A stretch of 64,000 bases of DNA from Drosophila persimilis (taxonomy: Eukaryota > Arthropoda > Insecta > Diptera > Drosophilidae). Under the pieces are notes generated by a model, which saw only the letters and a program-made list of their open reading frames with translations, was not told the origin of the DNA and searched no databases. This document shows positions 11,576 to 22,534 of this stretch, in pieces (the stretch's first letter is position 1; every line of letters begins with the position of its first letter). A program made the position numbers and the translations under genes. The stretch covers positions 13,104,501-13,168,500 of the forward strand of contig NW_020825294.1 of the NCBI RefSeq assembly GCF_003286085.1, read 5' to 3'.

Positions 11576-12049
11576 CCGATTTTTTTTTTTTTTAAATACT
11601 TAAGTTTTTTAAAATCAGGTTTCTTTAAATCAGGTAAAATGGAATTTTGGAAGGTACGTAACGGCGTAATTACATCTCAAGCGGACCGCGGGCGAGATAT
11701 TCATGAGCATGAACAAGATGCGACACAGATCATCCCATAAAAAATACAGTCCATTTGATGGAGGACACTTGAGAAAAAGGACACAAATAGTAATAAGCGA
11801 TCATAAAATCATCTACATGGGTCGCGTCGAATTAGGTGTCAATAACAAGGATGAGCGAACGAACATTAATAAGCTAAAGCTAAGAAGTGTTTGTGCTGCA
11901 CTTATCAGCTTTCCGGAATGGCAATGTTCAATAAAAACAGATAAAAGATACTAAAGTTAAGTGAAATAAGAAGCTCAAACTCTGAAATAAATACATTTGA
12001 GAAAAATTTTGCAATTTTAATTTTCTTGTATTTTTAAAAATTTTGGAGG
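11576..12049. other. Unassigned AT-rich stretch
   Basis: Follows the LINE A 3' end. An 83-codon open frame at 11703-11954 has a basic N-terminus but no recognisable motif and is not supported as a gene. Nothing else was identified. Confidence 0.35.
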
Positions 12050-12322
12050 CTATAGATTTTTGTTATTTGTGGGGTCGGAAGTGGGCGGGGCGAAATTTTA
12101 AAATACATTTGTAGCAGTGAGATATCAAAGGAATTTGGATACAATGTTTGGTTTCTCTAGCTCTTATAGCCTCTGAGAGCAAGGCGTTCATGGGGACGAA
12201 CAGACAGATATGGCTCAATCGGAAACTTTTTGGAGTCAGAAACGCCTATTTCTCGGTGTTACACACATCACTTTCCCCACAAATCTAATATACTCCTATA
12301 TACTTTTTGGGTAGAGGGTATA
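12050..12322 (-). mobile_element. DINE-1 5' fragment, strongly diverged
   Basis: Reverse orientation. It shows the GTGGGCGGGGCGAAATTTT block, TTGTAGCAGTGA, CTCTTATAG, a remnant of GACGAACAGACAGA and a decayed ...GGGTATA tip near 12320. The 3' half and hairpin are missing. Divergence is much higher than in the other copies, so this is an old insertion. Confidence 0.7.
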
Positions 12323-12955
12323 AAAAAACCATATTTCGTTTAGAAAATTTAAAGCCATAAATCAATCAGAAAAAGTAGGTTTGGCCCGAAGTGTAAATAT
12401 GGTGTTGTATTGTGTAATAAGCTTGCAAGTCGCCATTGGCGAACAAATATACTCCCTGTCTTGGAGGTTGTTTGTAGTCAGCTCGTATAGCGAGCTTTAT
12501 TTGACATTTAGGTTCCAGTTAACTTCTTGTCAATTACCAACCCTAATTAATTACCACTGTTGCTGAAGGAGATAATGAAATCAATTAGTTAGAAGGCTGG
12601 AGAGGTGGAATCTTCTACTTACAAAATATATCGAGTTCCATTTCGATCGAATCACAGTCTGCGAGCTTTTGTCGGACAGATGTCAAGTGTTCCCCCGAGG
12701 GTATCGGATGCTACTTTACAGTGGTGGAAGATGATCTGGAAGGTCCGGGCTCCTTAAGCTCAGAGTCCAAAATAAAGTTGGACTGCAATCTTGAGCGCTT
12801 CGCAGTGAGTCTAGAGATCTTGACTATATGGGTGCACTCCAGCGCTCATCGCCGCGCAGGCTTTTTTTTTTGCATGGATAAAGCCTTTGAGCCTTGGCCT
12901 ATTCTTGTTTGCGACTTTTTCCTTATGTCAGTTGTCGAGTGCCATACTTATTTAT
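12323..12955. other. Unassigned stretch between DINE-1 copies
   Basis: No recognisable gene or repeat. An open frame at 12721-12993 contains a plausible soluble start (VEDDLEGPGSLSSESKIK) but runs into the DINE-1. It could be a decayed exon and is not supported further. Confidence 0.3.
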
Positions 12956-14034
12956 TATACCCGATACTCAAAATGAGTATTGGGGTATATTAGATTTGTG
13001 GTAAAAGTGGATGTGTGTAACGTCCAGAAGGAATCATTTCCGACGCTATAAAGTATATATATTCTTGATCAGCATCAATAGCCGAGTCGATTGAGCCATG
13101 TCTGTCTGTCCGTCCGTCCGTCTGTCCGTCTGCTCAAAGACTATAAGAGCTAGAGCAACGATGTTTTGGATCCAGACTTCTGTGATATGTCACTGCTACA
13201 AAAATATTTCAAAACTTTGCCCCGCCCACTTCCTCCCCCACAAAGGGCGAAAATCTGTGGCATCCACAATTTCGACGATACGAGAAAACTAAAATCGCAG
13301 AATCGTAGAGAATGACCATATCTTTTAGACTGCAGAATCTGAATTGGATCGTATTATTATTATAGCCAGCATCAAGAAAACAATTTCATTTTTTCTCGCC
13401 CTGTCTCTCTCTAACACACACGTAGCATAGGCGGCTTTGCTTAGAGTAAAACATTAGCGCCTAGATCTCAGAGACTATAAAAGCTAGAGCAACCAAATTT
13501 GGTATCCACACTCCTAATATATCGGACCGAGACGAGTTTGTTTCAAAATTTCGCCACACCCCCTTCCGCCCCCGCAAAGGATGCAAATCTGGGGATTTTC
13601 ACAAATCTCAGAGACTATTAAGGCTAGAGTAACCAAATTTGGTATCCGCACATCTGTTAGATCTCACTATAAAACGTATATCTCAACATTTCGCCCCACC
13701 CCCTTACGCCCACACAAAAGACGAAAATCTGTTGCATCCACAATATTGCAGATTCGAGTAAACTAAAAACGCAGAGTCATAGATAATGACCATATCTATC
13801 AGGTTGCTGAATCTGGGTCAGATCAGATCACTTTTATATCGAAAGAAGCACCACAATTTGCAGTGGCTACGCAGCGCCCGACGTCACGCTCAGACTGATT
13901 TTCTGTCTCTCTCGCACTCTTTGTCGTGTCGTTTAATGTTAGCGGCGTCTGGCGGAGGCGAGTCATACTGACTTAGTATCGGGTATAACTGTAGAGTTGC
14001 GGTGTTCGCAGCAACTCACAACGTTCCCCCTCGT
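12956..14034 (+). mobile_element. DINE-1, copy 3
   Basis: Complete element from TATACCCGATACTC to the CCCCCTCGTT end, with a GTCT/GTCC run at 13101-13130, paired AAATTTGGTATCC blocks and the hairpin AGTTGCGGTGTTCGCAGCAACT. It is flanked by a T-run on the right. Confidence 0.92.
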
Positions 14035-14960
14035 TTGTTTTTTTTTTCTGTCTATTTAAGCTTAGTACTCAGAATTCTTCCAACCACACGCCGTATTCCG
14101 CAGCGGAATATAGAATATTTTTATATTTTGCTAGTGCCTTACAAAATACCAGGCCGTCAGCCATTGGATGCTACAGGAGGATAAACGGATGGCGGGTCGT
14201 CTTGCACAACTGTAAGTTCGGCATGAGGCGCAGCCACTCCGAGTTTGGGTTTCCCCTGTGTCCCACACCCCTATGATACAGAGGGTTGCGAGTGAACCGT
14301 CACCCACCGTAAATGTACACTCCGGAGGAAGTGCGACTATACTCTTCCCGTGAGGGCGGCTGGAAACAGGTCCTGGTATGGTCATGTCTCTGTCAGGATG
14401 CTGGCGAATGGTAGTCGGGCGGAGAGAAGAAAACTCTTAGTGAAATTACCACAATCCAAGGTGACACTCTTATATGCCGAGGGATGCTTGGCCGATGGGG
14501 TGCCCGGTCGAAAATATGCGGACTCTGGATACCTACTGACGTCCAGTTTAAATTAGGCTTCCCAGGGCAAGCGGGCTATGCCTCGGCTGACTAACGCCTT
14601 CCCGCCTAATCGTGGGACCAACAATGCCATGCTAAAAACACCGCAAAGAACCTAGGTACTCCTTCTAAATTACCGGAAAGACAAGACCATCCCTCTACTT
14701 CAACGCCTGGGAAACCAGACTCAAGGAAAACGGGGAAGAAGACTCAGTCGGACCACCGTCTTCAAGCAGTAGCCGCAGCGAGGAGAGGTCCGAAAAGCCA
14801 ATTGTGCCAATCCACGGGGCCTCAGCCCCGTGGTGGCTGCCATGCAGAGCGATATCGCGGCTGGCAGACGCCTTGCGGCCGCGGACCCCTTAACAACCCT
14901 GGCAGCTGGAGCCTCTGCCTCGAAAGACTGGTCCAAATTCCAGGACTAGAGTCTGTTGAA
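14035..14960 (+). mobile_element. Probable LINE 5' / ORF1 remnant
   Basis: GC-rich block unlike its surroundings. Broken frames give basic, Ser/Thr/Pro-rich peptides (for example PPNRGTNNAMLKTPQ near 14605, then an Ala-rich DIAAGRRLAAADPLTTLAAG near 14850). These resemble gag-like ORF1 of LOA/I-type Drosophila LINEs. No reverse transcriptase follows; at 14960 the sequence becomes AT-rich. The family assignment is tentative. Confidence 0.4.
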
Positions 14961-15429
14961 ACTTTTTTGTGGAATCAATTTTCAATACCTTACTGAATAT
15001 GAAAGTAATTGCAATTTTGTTTTTCTCTCATATATTGCATTGCTTGCTGAAATGCATTTTGTGAGATGGGTGCGATCTGGTTTCAATTGTTTTTATTATA
15101 CACATTCTCAAATTTATTGTGAATTTGGATGCCCAAAATGATCTGCATAAAAATAATATTAATTTAATTTTTGGAAAATGTCCGTTCTAAGACGAACCAT
15201 TTTTTCACTTCGGTACAAAAAGTCTATTGCGGTTGAAAATTACATATTTTCAAATGTATTTAATAATAATGATAATTCACAAGAACTACACAAAGAAATG
15301 CAAGAAAACATTTTTAAGAACGTTGCTGCAAAAATGGAAAATATTTAATGGAACATTGCCACATTTCGAAAAACATAACAAGCAATGGTTGGCAGATTGT
15401 TCATTAAAAACCAAATTCAACAAAGCTAA
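14961..15429 (+). pseudogene. Unassigned decayed ORF fragment, interrupted by transposon
   Basis: Open patches at 15227-15460 (LPHFEKHNKQWLADCSLK and similar) look like the middle of a protein, possibly a transposase. The stretch ends where the PIF/Harbinger-like element begins at 15430, and similar-looking patches resume after 17660. I cannot name the family. Confidence 0.3.
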
Positions 15430-17610
15430 TAGGCTCTGCACACTGATGGGAATGATGTGATTTTTTAGCAGATGTGAAACTCCGATTCACACTGGCACCA
15501 TCCGTCAAAAAAAGCTGATGCCCTTAACAAGTATATTAAATTTGCGCGGAAGATATACAATTTTTGTTCCATTACATCCATTGTATCCATTATAAGGATG
15601 ATGAAGATTTAGCAATTATTTCGGCTGTTGTTCAACAGAAAAATATGTGAACATATGACTTTAATCAGTCAGACGAACAGATACGATCTGTAATCGCAAA
15701 ATATTGTGTAGAAATGCAAATTTTTCAGCACTTCCAATAAATCATTCTGGAATTTTTTTTGCGTGTTGATGAGTTCCTTGGCCATCTTTTCCTGCCTCAT
15801 ATTATGCTCTTCCTTTTTCCTGTGATGGTCGTTCTTTCTCTTCAAGTCGATCTCTGGGGATCTCTGGCATCCAAGAAGTGTCGTCTTCTTTGGTTCGTTT
15901 TGACGGGGGGCCATTGTTGCCAGAAAAGGTGCTGAAGCTACATGATCCGTCCAGATCCACCTCGATAATGTCAGAAAAAAACTCATTAACAAATGCAATG
16001 AAAACCTTTTATTAGTGTATTGTTAAAAAATATATTCAATTTAACTTACTATGGTTGTCCAATGTGCTCTGTTCCATGTTGTTAATCCGGTAGCATCCCA
16101 GAAACCAGTTAAGCTGTTCGTAGTGGTGCCACTCAGATGGAGCACCCCCGCTCGGTCCAATTTTAGTCGTGCTCCACGCAAATCTTATATTTTTTCCTGC
16201 CAAATGTCTATTAGCAGGTCTCTAAAGTGGCACTACATTTCAGCCTGCCGCCTGCTGTTCTCTTATTTATTGAATTGTGTATTATTATTATATATTATAA
16301 TCAAATAAATAAATAAACAATATAACTTTTAAGCTTACCACTCGAATTTGCTGCTCCTTTTTCTTCCATTTTATATTTATTTTCCAGCTTTCGACTTTTT
16401 ATACCCGATACTCAAAATGAGTATTGGGGTATATTAGATTTGTGGTGAAAGTAGATGTGTGTAACGTCCAGAAGGAATCGTTTCCGACCCCATAAAGTAT
16501 ATATATTCTTGATCAGCATCAATAGCCGAGTCGATTGAGCCATGTCTGTCTGTCCGTCTGTCCGTCCGTCTGTCCGTCTGTCCGTCCGTCCGTCTGTCCG
16601 TCTGTCCGTCCCCTTCAGCGCCTAATGCTCAAAGACTATAAGAGCTAGAGCAACGATGTTTTGGATCCAGACTTCTGTGATATGTCACTGCTCCAAAAAT
16701 ATTTCAAGACTTTGCCCCGCCCACTTCCGCCCCCACAAAGGGCGAAAATCTGTGGCATCCACAATTTCGACGATACGCAGAATCGTAGAAGATGACTATA
16801 TCTTCTAGAGTGCAAAATCTGAACCAGATCGTATAATTATTACAGCCAGAATCACGAAAACAATTTCACTCTTTCTCGCTCTGTCTCACTCTAACACACA
16901 GGTTTCATGGTCGGTTTTGCCAATTGCAAAATATGAGTTCAAGGATCTCAGAACCCATAAGAGCTAGAGCAACCAAATTTGGTATCCACACTCCTGTGAT
17001 ATCGGACCTTGACCGTTTCGTGTCCAAATTTCTCCACACCCCCTTCCGCCCCCGCAAAGGACGAAAATCTGGGGCAACCACAAATTTCAGAGACTATTAA
17101 GGCTAGAGTAACCAAATTTGGTACACACACTCCTTTAAGATGTCACTATAAAACGTATATCTCAGAATTTCGCCCCACCCCCATCCGCCCCCACAAAGGA
17201 CGAAAATCTGTGCCATCCACAATATTGCACATTCGAGAAAACTAAAAACGCAGAATCATAGAGAATGACCATATCTATCCGGTTGCTGAATTTGGATCAG
17301 ATCAGGTCATTTTTATAACCAAAAGGAACAAACCAATTTTCACTGGCTACGCAGCGCCCGACGTCACGCTCAGACTGATTTTTTGTCTCTCTCGCACACA
17401 CTCTTTGTCGTGTCGCTAGATATTAGCGCCATCTGCCGGAGGAGAGCCATACTGACTTAGTATCGGGTATAACTGTAGAGTTGCGGTGTCCGCAGCAACT
17501 CACAACGTTCCCCCTCGTTTCATCTGTTTTTTGCTGTGATTGCTGTTATTTTTGGGCATTTGGTCACAATCATTGTTTACGCTTTCGCAGTGAATACCAT
17601 TTTTTTCAGA
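15430..17610 (-). mobile_element. PIF/Harbinger-like DNA transposon H1, split by a DINE-1
   Basis: Left tip TAGGCTCTGCACACTGA, preceded by TAA, is the same tip as H3 at 22839. On the minus strand a MADF/Myb-SANT-like region (LLIDIWQEKI, then DLRGAR) reads at 16250-16150. Downstream is a charged tail at 15998-15669 (NEPKKTTLLGCQRSPE, then KMAKELINTQKKFQNDLLEVL). This is the layout of the DNA-binding second gene of PIF/Harbinger elements. A DINE-1 occupies 16400-17519. H1 sequence resumes at 17520 (GTCACAATCATTGTTTACG, as in H3 at 23551) and is truncated near 17610. No DDE transposase gene is visible, so it is non-autonomous or deleted. Confidence 0.6.
16400..17519 (+). mobile_element. DINE-1, copy 4, inserted in transposon H1
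   Basis: Complete copy with the longest GTCT/GTCC microsatellite in the window (about 16550-16610), internal AAATTTGGTATCC/AAATTTGGTACAC blocks and the terminal hairpin before CCCCCTCGTT. H1-type sequence lies on both sides, so this insertion is younger than H1. Confidence 0.92.
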
Positions 17611-18140
17611 GCTTTTAAAGTTATATCATTGCTCAGTTCAGATGAAGAGGTCGTGGCACAAACAATAAAGTGAGCTAGCAGTGATCCCAAACTTCCTATT
17701 AAATTCAGTTCTGAGGAAGCTTTGGCGATTAATGTAGATGGGCGCTTCACGAAAAATGCATATAAGATAGTAAAAACGAAAACTAAACTTTAAAACGCAA
17801 ATATTTTTCCAAGCTATTTATTGAGAAACGCAAAATTAAAATGCTCACACCCGAAAGTTTTCACAAAAAAATACGATGGAATTCATGCTCTTCTATTTAC
17901 ATCTGATCCTTTAATTTCAAAGTTATCAAAATGGTCGTCGATGCTTTCCAAAGAAAATATAGAGTTGGATAAAGAAGTTGAGGATTTTCTATTTGATGTC
18001 AACTTTGAAAAAGACATAAATAAATTTAAAATTACATAAGTTACAATGGTAAACTATCCTTGGAATGGTATGATAAAATCTTTAAATATTTTGAAGGATC
18101 AGAACTATTCATTTCGTCCGTTCTCCTTCGTAGTAACCAG
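17611..18140 (+). pseudogene. Unassigned decayed ORF, possible transposase remnant
   Basis: Frame patches include SSDPKLPIKFSSEEALAINVD near 17690 and the 72-codon ORF 17821-18039 (KYDGIHALLFTSDPLISKLS). It may be the continuation of the fragment at 14961-15429, with H1 inserted between. The family is not recognised. Confidence 0.3.
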
Positions 18141-20372
18141 ACGTGTTTTTGTTTTGCTTAATTTTTTATATAAATTCTGTGCGTTTGCGTTGTTGTTTGT
18201 GTGTTGCTTTCTGTCAGTATGAGGTTATTAAGCTTCGCAAACTCGGCTTTACGAAAGCATCGGACACGTTCACGTAGCCTACTCGACCGATCCAATACAG
18301 TTGGTCCTATATCTAGCGACACTTCCAAAATAGGATGGTAGGCGTCTTCAGGTATAGTGAGCGGAAGGGCTCGGGTTAACAACACTAAGGTCGGATCCGA
18401 TACAAAGCATAGATCAAGCAATCGACACAAGGAATTTGGCACATGGTTGACTTGAGACAGGGAAGGTCAAGCAAGCCGTCAACAAAGTCATGTCATGACA
18501 TGGGCACTAGGTTACTAGACTCGTTTACCGAAGATCAAACAGTTCCTGGCAAGTTGAAGTCACAAAGAACTATCATGTGATCTTTAGCTGATAGCGAGGA
18601 AGAAACAGCGGTTAAAGCGGACAAGTGCTGCTCATATATAGAGATATCCCAACAAGGTGGAATATACGAGCAAGTAATGAATATAGCGAAAGTGGGATGA
18701 ATCAGTTTTACACACAGAAATTCCAGTTCCTGTTTAACTTGGACAGTGAAGTGTTCTGACGTGAAATTAAAGTCCCCTGCTATCAGAATCCCTCCTGCAC
18801 GTCGAGACGAATGGTCCTTTCTAAAAGTTGTGTACCGACCTGCCAAAACCTCGAAACTAAGAATGTCCGGCTTCAACCAGGTTTCAGTAAACACAATAAC
18901 GTAGGAAGCAAATACAACACTATCCCGGAAAAGAATTCTGAGCTTAATACGTAAGCCTCTAACATTCTGATAAGTTTCTAAAAGAGCAGATAGTTTTTTG
19001 GAAACTCCGCACTTGCAACATCTCTGCAAGTCACTTATATCTCCAACTCAGCATGGATTTATAAGGCGGCGATCAACCACCACAAACCTGTTAGAGTTTA
19101 CCTCTTTCATTATTAAAGGCTTTCAAGGTAATTTACAGACGGATGTTATTTACACCGACTTTAGTAAAGTATTCGTGTCTGTAAACCATTCCCTTTTAGC
19201 GCATAAACTTGACCTTTCAGGGTTTCCGCCCAACCTCCTGAGATGGATTTCTAGCTATCTTTGTTCTAGATCTCACAGAGTCCTCTTCAAAAACTCCCTC
19301 TCTTTACCAGTAAAGGTTTCTTCGGGAGTACCACAGGGCAGCCATCTAGGCCCCTTACGCTTCACACTCTTTATTAATGACTTGCCTTCGGTATTAACAT
19401 ACTCTCGAGTAATTATGTATGCGGATGATGTTAAACTCTGTGTCCAGTACAAGGACATTTCATTTCATTCTCGCTTGCAATCCGATCTCAATAGCTTTCA
19501 GTCATGGTGTTGTGCAAACTTGTTACACCTTAATGCCTCGAAATGCAAAGTTATGACATTTCATCGTTCTAGCCCCTTGTTGGCTCCCTATACACTATTT
19601 GGTGGTTATCTTGAGAGAATTACCTTGGTCTATGATCTGGGTGTTATGATAGACCCCAAGTTAAAATTTTCCGAACACACTTCTATCATGGTAAATAAGG
19701 CCATGGGCTTGCTTGGGTTTATAAAGAAGTGGTCAAAGGAATTTAACCTCGCTTGTTCGTCCGATGTTAGAATACGGCTCCTGTGTATGCTGCCCTCAGT
19801 ACAAAGTACACCAGGACCGTATAGAATCAGTACAGAAAAACTTTTTACTCTTTGCTCTGCGGGGCCTTAACTGGGATGAAGGTGTGAGACTCCCATCTTA
19901 CTCTAGTAGACTCCTATTAGTAAGCCTCCGATCCTTAGTTAACCGTAGAAAAATGCTTGGGGGAAAAATGTTTAGGGTCTTATGCTCGGATTATAATTCC
20001 CTCTACCATATTATATCCACCACTAATTCTCTTCCTCTTATTAAATTACTAATCCTTGCACACCTTTCTATTAATTAGTAATTGTAGTGGTATTTGTATT
20101 TTGATTGCATGCTTAGTTTCTTAGTAAGTTTAGTGCTAATTTTCCTCGAATGTTAGTCTAATAGCTATCTTTCTTGCATGTTCCCGTTCGGTTCGGCTAC
20201 GCACCGTGCGTCATGCGGCAGCGCCCCTCGGTCGGTTGGGCGGGAGGAGGGCTGCGTTTTTCCTGGAATCCGCGCGTAACAGCCTTCTGCTGGTTTCACA
20301 CGGGCCACTTGACGGTGCAGTAACTGCATCGCCTCTTGAAAGATGCTCTCATTGCTTGTCAAGGTCTAAGAA
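18141..20372. mobile_element. LINE copy B with 5' inversion
   Basis: Positions 18141-19000 carry the endonuclease region on the minus strand: FTETWLKPDILSFEVLAGRY, RRAGGILIAGDFNF, CSYIPP and VLCDFNLPGTV. From 19001 the plus strand carries reverse transcriptase: HGFIRRRSTTTNLLEF, YTDFSKVF, GVPQGSHLGPLRF and catalytic YADD at about 19421. The RT is open at 18998-19870 and then frameshifted. The segment linking the two in the related copy at 43740-46896 (about 44700-45310) is missing. An inverted 5' part joined to a forward 3' part is the classic twin-priming product. The 3' end (20161-20372) is shared with copies C and E. Confidence 0.85.
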
Positions 20373-20575
20373 CAAAACAAGACTCAGAGGAACAATAAGT
20401 ATTGGGTTCCAAACAGAATCCGCAATATTCTGGAATTGTATCGGAGCGATGATAAGATCGTTCGGAGAAAACTAAAGTCAGCATTAAGCATATGAATACA
20501 AACGAGCAAAATGTGGGACGAGCCGATCGCTGATATTGTTGCTAAAGTTACAATATCTATAAATGTTCTTCTAGT
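20373..20575 (-). mobile_element. Leader of gypsy-type LTR retrotransposon (fragment)
   Basis: Sequence adjacent to the primer-binding site, on the internal side of a minus-strand LTR element. No gag is recognisable before LINE B begins. Confidence 0.4.
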
Positions 20576-20593
20576 GCCCCACGTTGGGCGCCA
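20576..20593 (-). other. Primer-binding site, tRNA-Lys type (gypsy-like)
   Basis: The plus strand reads GCCCCACGTTGGGCGCCA, the 3' end of tRNA-Lys(CTT) including CCA. The minus strand is therefore the TGGCGCCCAACGTGGGGC primer-binding site typical of gypsy-group elements. It directly abuts the LTR edge at about 20594. Confidence 0.8.
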
Positions 20594-21440
20594 AAAAGTT
20601 ATGTAACAACGTTACACACCAGCGCGCAACTGGGTAGAGACAGTAGTGGGAATTGGGGAAAAAAAACCTGCCCCACGAAAACTACACCGCACAATTATAC
20701 GTAGGGCGTACCCGAAAGTACTAGGGGCTTTCGTCTGTGAGTTCCAAAAATATCGCTGGCATGAGGTCTCGAGATGGAAGTCGAGATGATATTTGAAAGG
20801 TTTGGGTTTTTTTCTTTTTTTTATTTATTTTTGTTGTATCTCTTATTAAGTGTTTTTTCTTCAACCATCAAAATAAATTAAGTTTGGAGAACTTTCACGG
20901 CTATCGAGGCAGGACTGTGACGCAGAGTTAATGAAAGTTACATAGAATAGCAGGGTTCAGAAGGAACCAAACAAAAAAAGAAAATTAAAGCTACACTACG
21001 CTACAACATCTTCATCAGGATCCGTAACGGATCGAAAGTGAGTTAGTGGAGCATACGGCGGAAGGCGGGTGCTCTCTATGCCCTCTATGGGGCAAGGGCT
21101 AAGACCGGTGGAGGTTATGTCACCGGGCCGGTGAGCTGTTCCAACGATTTCCGCAGGAGAATAATCTCGGCCCCACACCAAGGTCGGCTCCCGAAGAGAA
21201 CTCCCGTCAAGGGTGGGAGTTTGGTGTAGGGGCAGAACTTTGGAAGAGCTGGATGGGATTTTTCCGTTTTTCCGACTTTTCCAAGGAGACCCGAGTGATG
21301 TTCGCACGTACGAACTGGTGTTTTTGCCCTGCTTAAATAAGAGCTTGCCGATCTCAATGCTCCGCTTCGAAAGTTCCGTTGCACTAAATTGCACTAGCGA
21401 ATTGATTTTTAGTTCGATTTAAATATAAAACTTATATAAC
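20594..21440 (-). mobile_element. LTR of gypsy-type retrotransposon, remnant
   Basis: Begins at the primer-binding site with AAAAGTTATGTAACAACGTTAC, which on the element strand gives an LTR ending in ...GTTACATAACT. The body is mixed GC/AT with a TTTTTTATTTATTTTTG stretch. The distal LTR edge is not certain and is placed near 21440, where AT-rich unrelated sequence starts. No second LTR is seen in the window. Confidence 0.55.
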
Positions 21441-21479
21441 TTATGTACACAAATCGGTATGTGTGTGAACGGAACGGCG

Positions 21480-21960
21480 GACCGGGGAGATTTTTTGACA
21501 GATGTGAAGAGCCGATTCACACTGGCATCATCAGTCATCAGGCATAAAACAACCAATTTTTGGTCTCAATTGTGAAACTTCAAATATTTTAAATTGGTCA
21601 TTTCATTCGATATAATGAAGCATAACATATATGTACAATAAACGTTATCCGTTGGACTCTCATAAAAAAAGCAAGAGATATTCCACCAAATTAGAAGCAG
21701 CCAAGGCCAAGCCAACTTCCTGCTGCAATTTTAAAGGGATTCCAAAGAGTAACGTTATATAGAGCTTATGTGTATAGTTTTATTATAGCCAAAAAAATCG
21801 CCAATTTATTATTTTCAATATGTGATTTATCACAATTTAGCCAAAAACGTTGTCTTCGTCCTCAGTTTTTTCTTATGGATTGCTGATGGTGGATGGTGCC
21901 AGTGGTAATAGAGGTTTCACATCTGTCAAAAAATACCACCGTTTCCTGTAGATTTACTGT
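21480..21960. mobile_element. Small inverted-repeat DNA element (MITE) of the H family
   Basis: TTTTTTGACAGATGTGAA at 21490-21507 recurs inverted at 21915-21935 (TTCACATCTGTCAAAAAA), with flanking CACTGGCA(T/C)CAT/ATGGTGCCAGTG also inverted. This gives subterminal repeats of about 60 bp around a 350-bp core without coding capacity. The repeats match the subterminal part of H1 and H3. Confidence 0.55.
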
Positions 21961-21989
21961 GTGGGCAGTACGTTTTTATGGGATATTTA

Positions 21990-22530
21990 TAGGCTCTGCA
22001 CACTGAGCCCATCCCGGGGAAACGGTGGGAATTTTTCCTCTATCCGTCAAAAACAGCGGAAAATTTATTATTGCATTTATTTTGTCTGTGGCTCACCATC
22101 AAAATATTTTCTTGCTTGACGTGGTATACGCCCTAAAAAAACAAATGCCAGGAAGGCTTTTCAGTCCGCAGAACAGATACGATCTGCAATCGAAAAATAT
22201 TGTGTAGACCGTAATGATTATGAAAAACTTACTTATTTATATGTCTTTACACTTCCAAAGGATCATTTAAAATTTTTTTTTTTTGTGCTGATCAGGTCCT
22301 GGACGAGCTTTTCCTGCCTTTCATCTTGCTATACCTTCTTCCAGAGATAGTCCTTCTGCTCTTCTATGCGTTCTCTAGATCTATACTTACTAGAATACTT
22401 ACCACTGGAGTTTTCTGCCTCTTCTTCCATTTTATATTTGCTTTGTTTTACGCTGTTGTTTTTTTTTTTTGTTCATTTTGTCACAATTTTTTACGTTTTC
22501 GTTGTATATGACAATTATTAATTTTTCTAG
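21990..22530 (-). mobile_element. PIF/Harbinger-like transposon H2, truncated
   Basis: Starts TAGGCTCTGCACACTGAGCCCATCCCGGGG, the same tip as H1 and H3. It contains the shared CAGAACAGATACGATCTGCAATCG block and TTCGTTGTATATGACAATTATT near its right end. It is cut before the far inverted tip, where the 3' end of LINE C begins. Confidence 0.6.
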
Positions 22531-22534
22531 ACAT

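Noticed and set aside
17009..17245. ORFs inside DINE-1 copies (also 13098, 13581, 54651, 60038)
   Set aside because: DINE-1 is noncoding. These frames come from its internally repeated blocks and are not conserved between copies.
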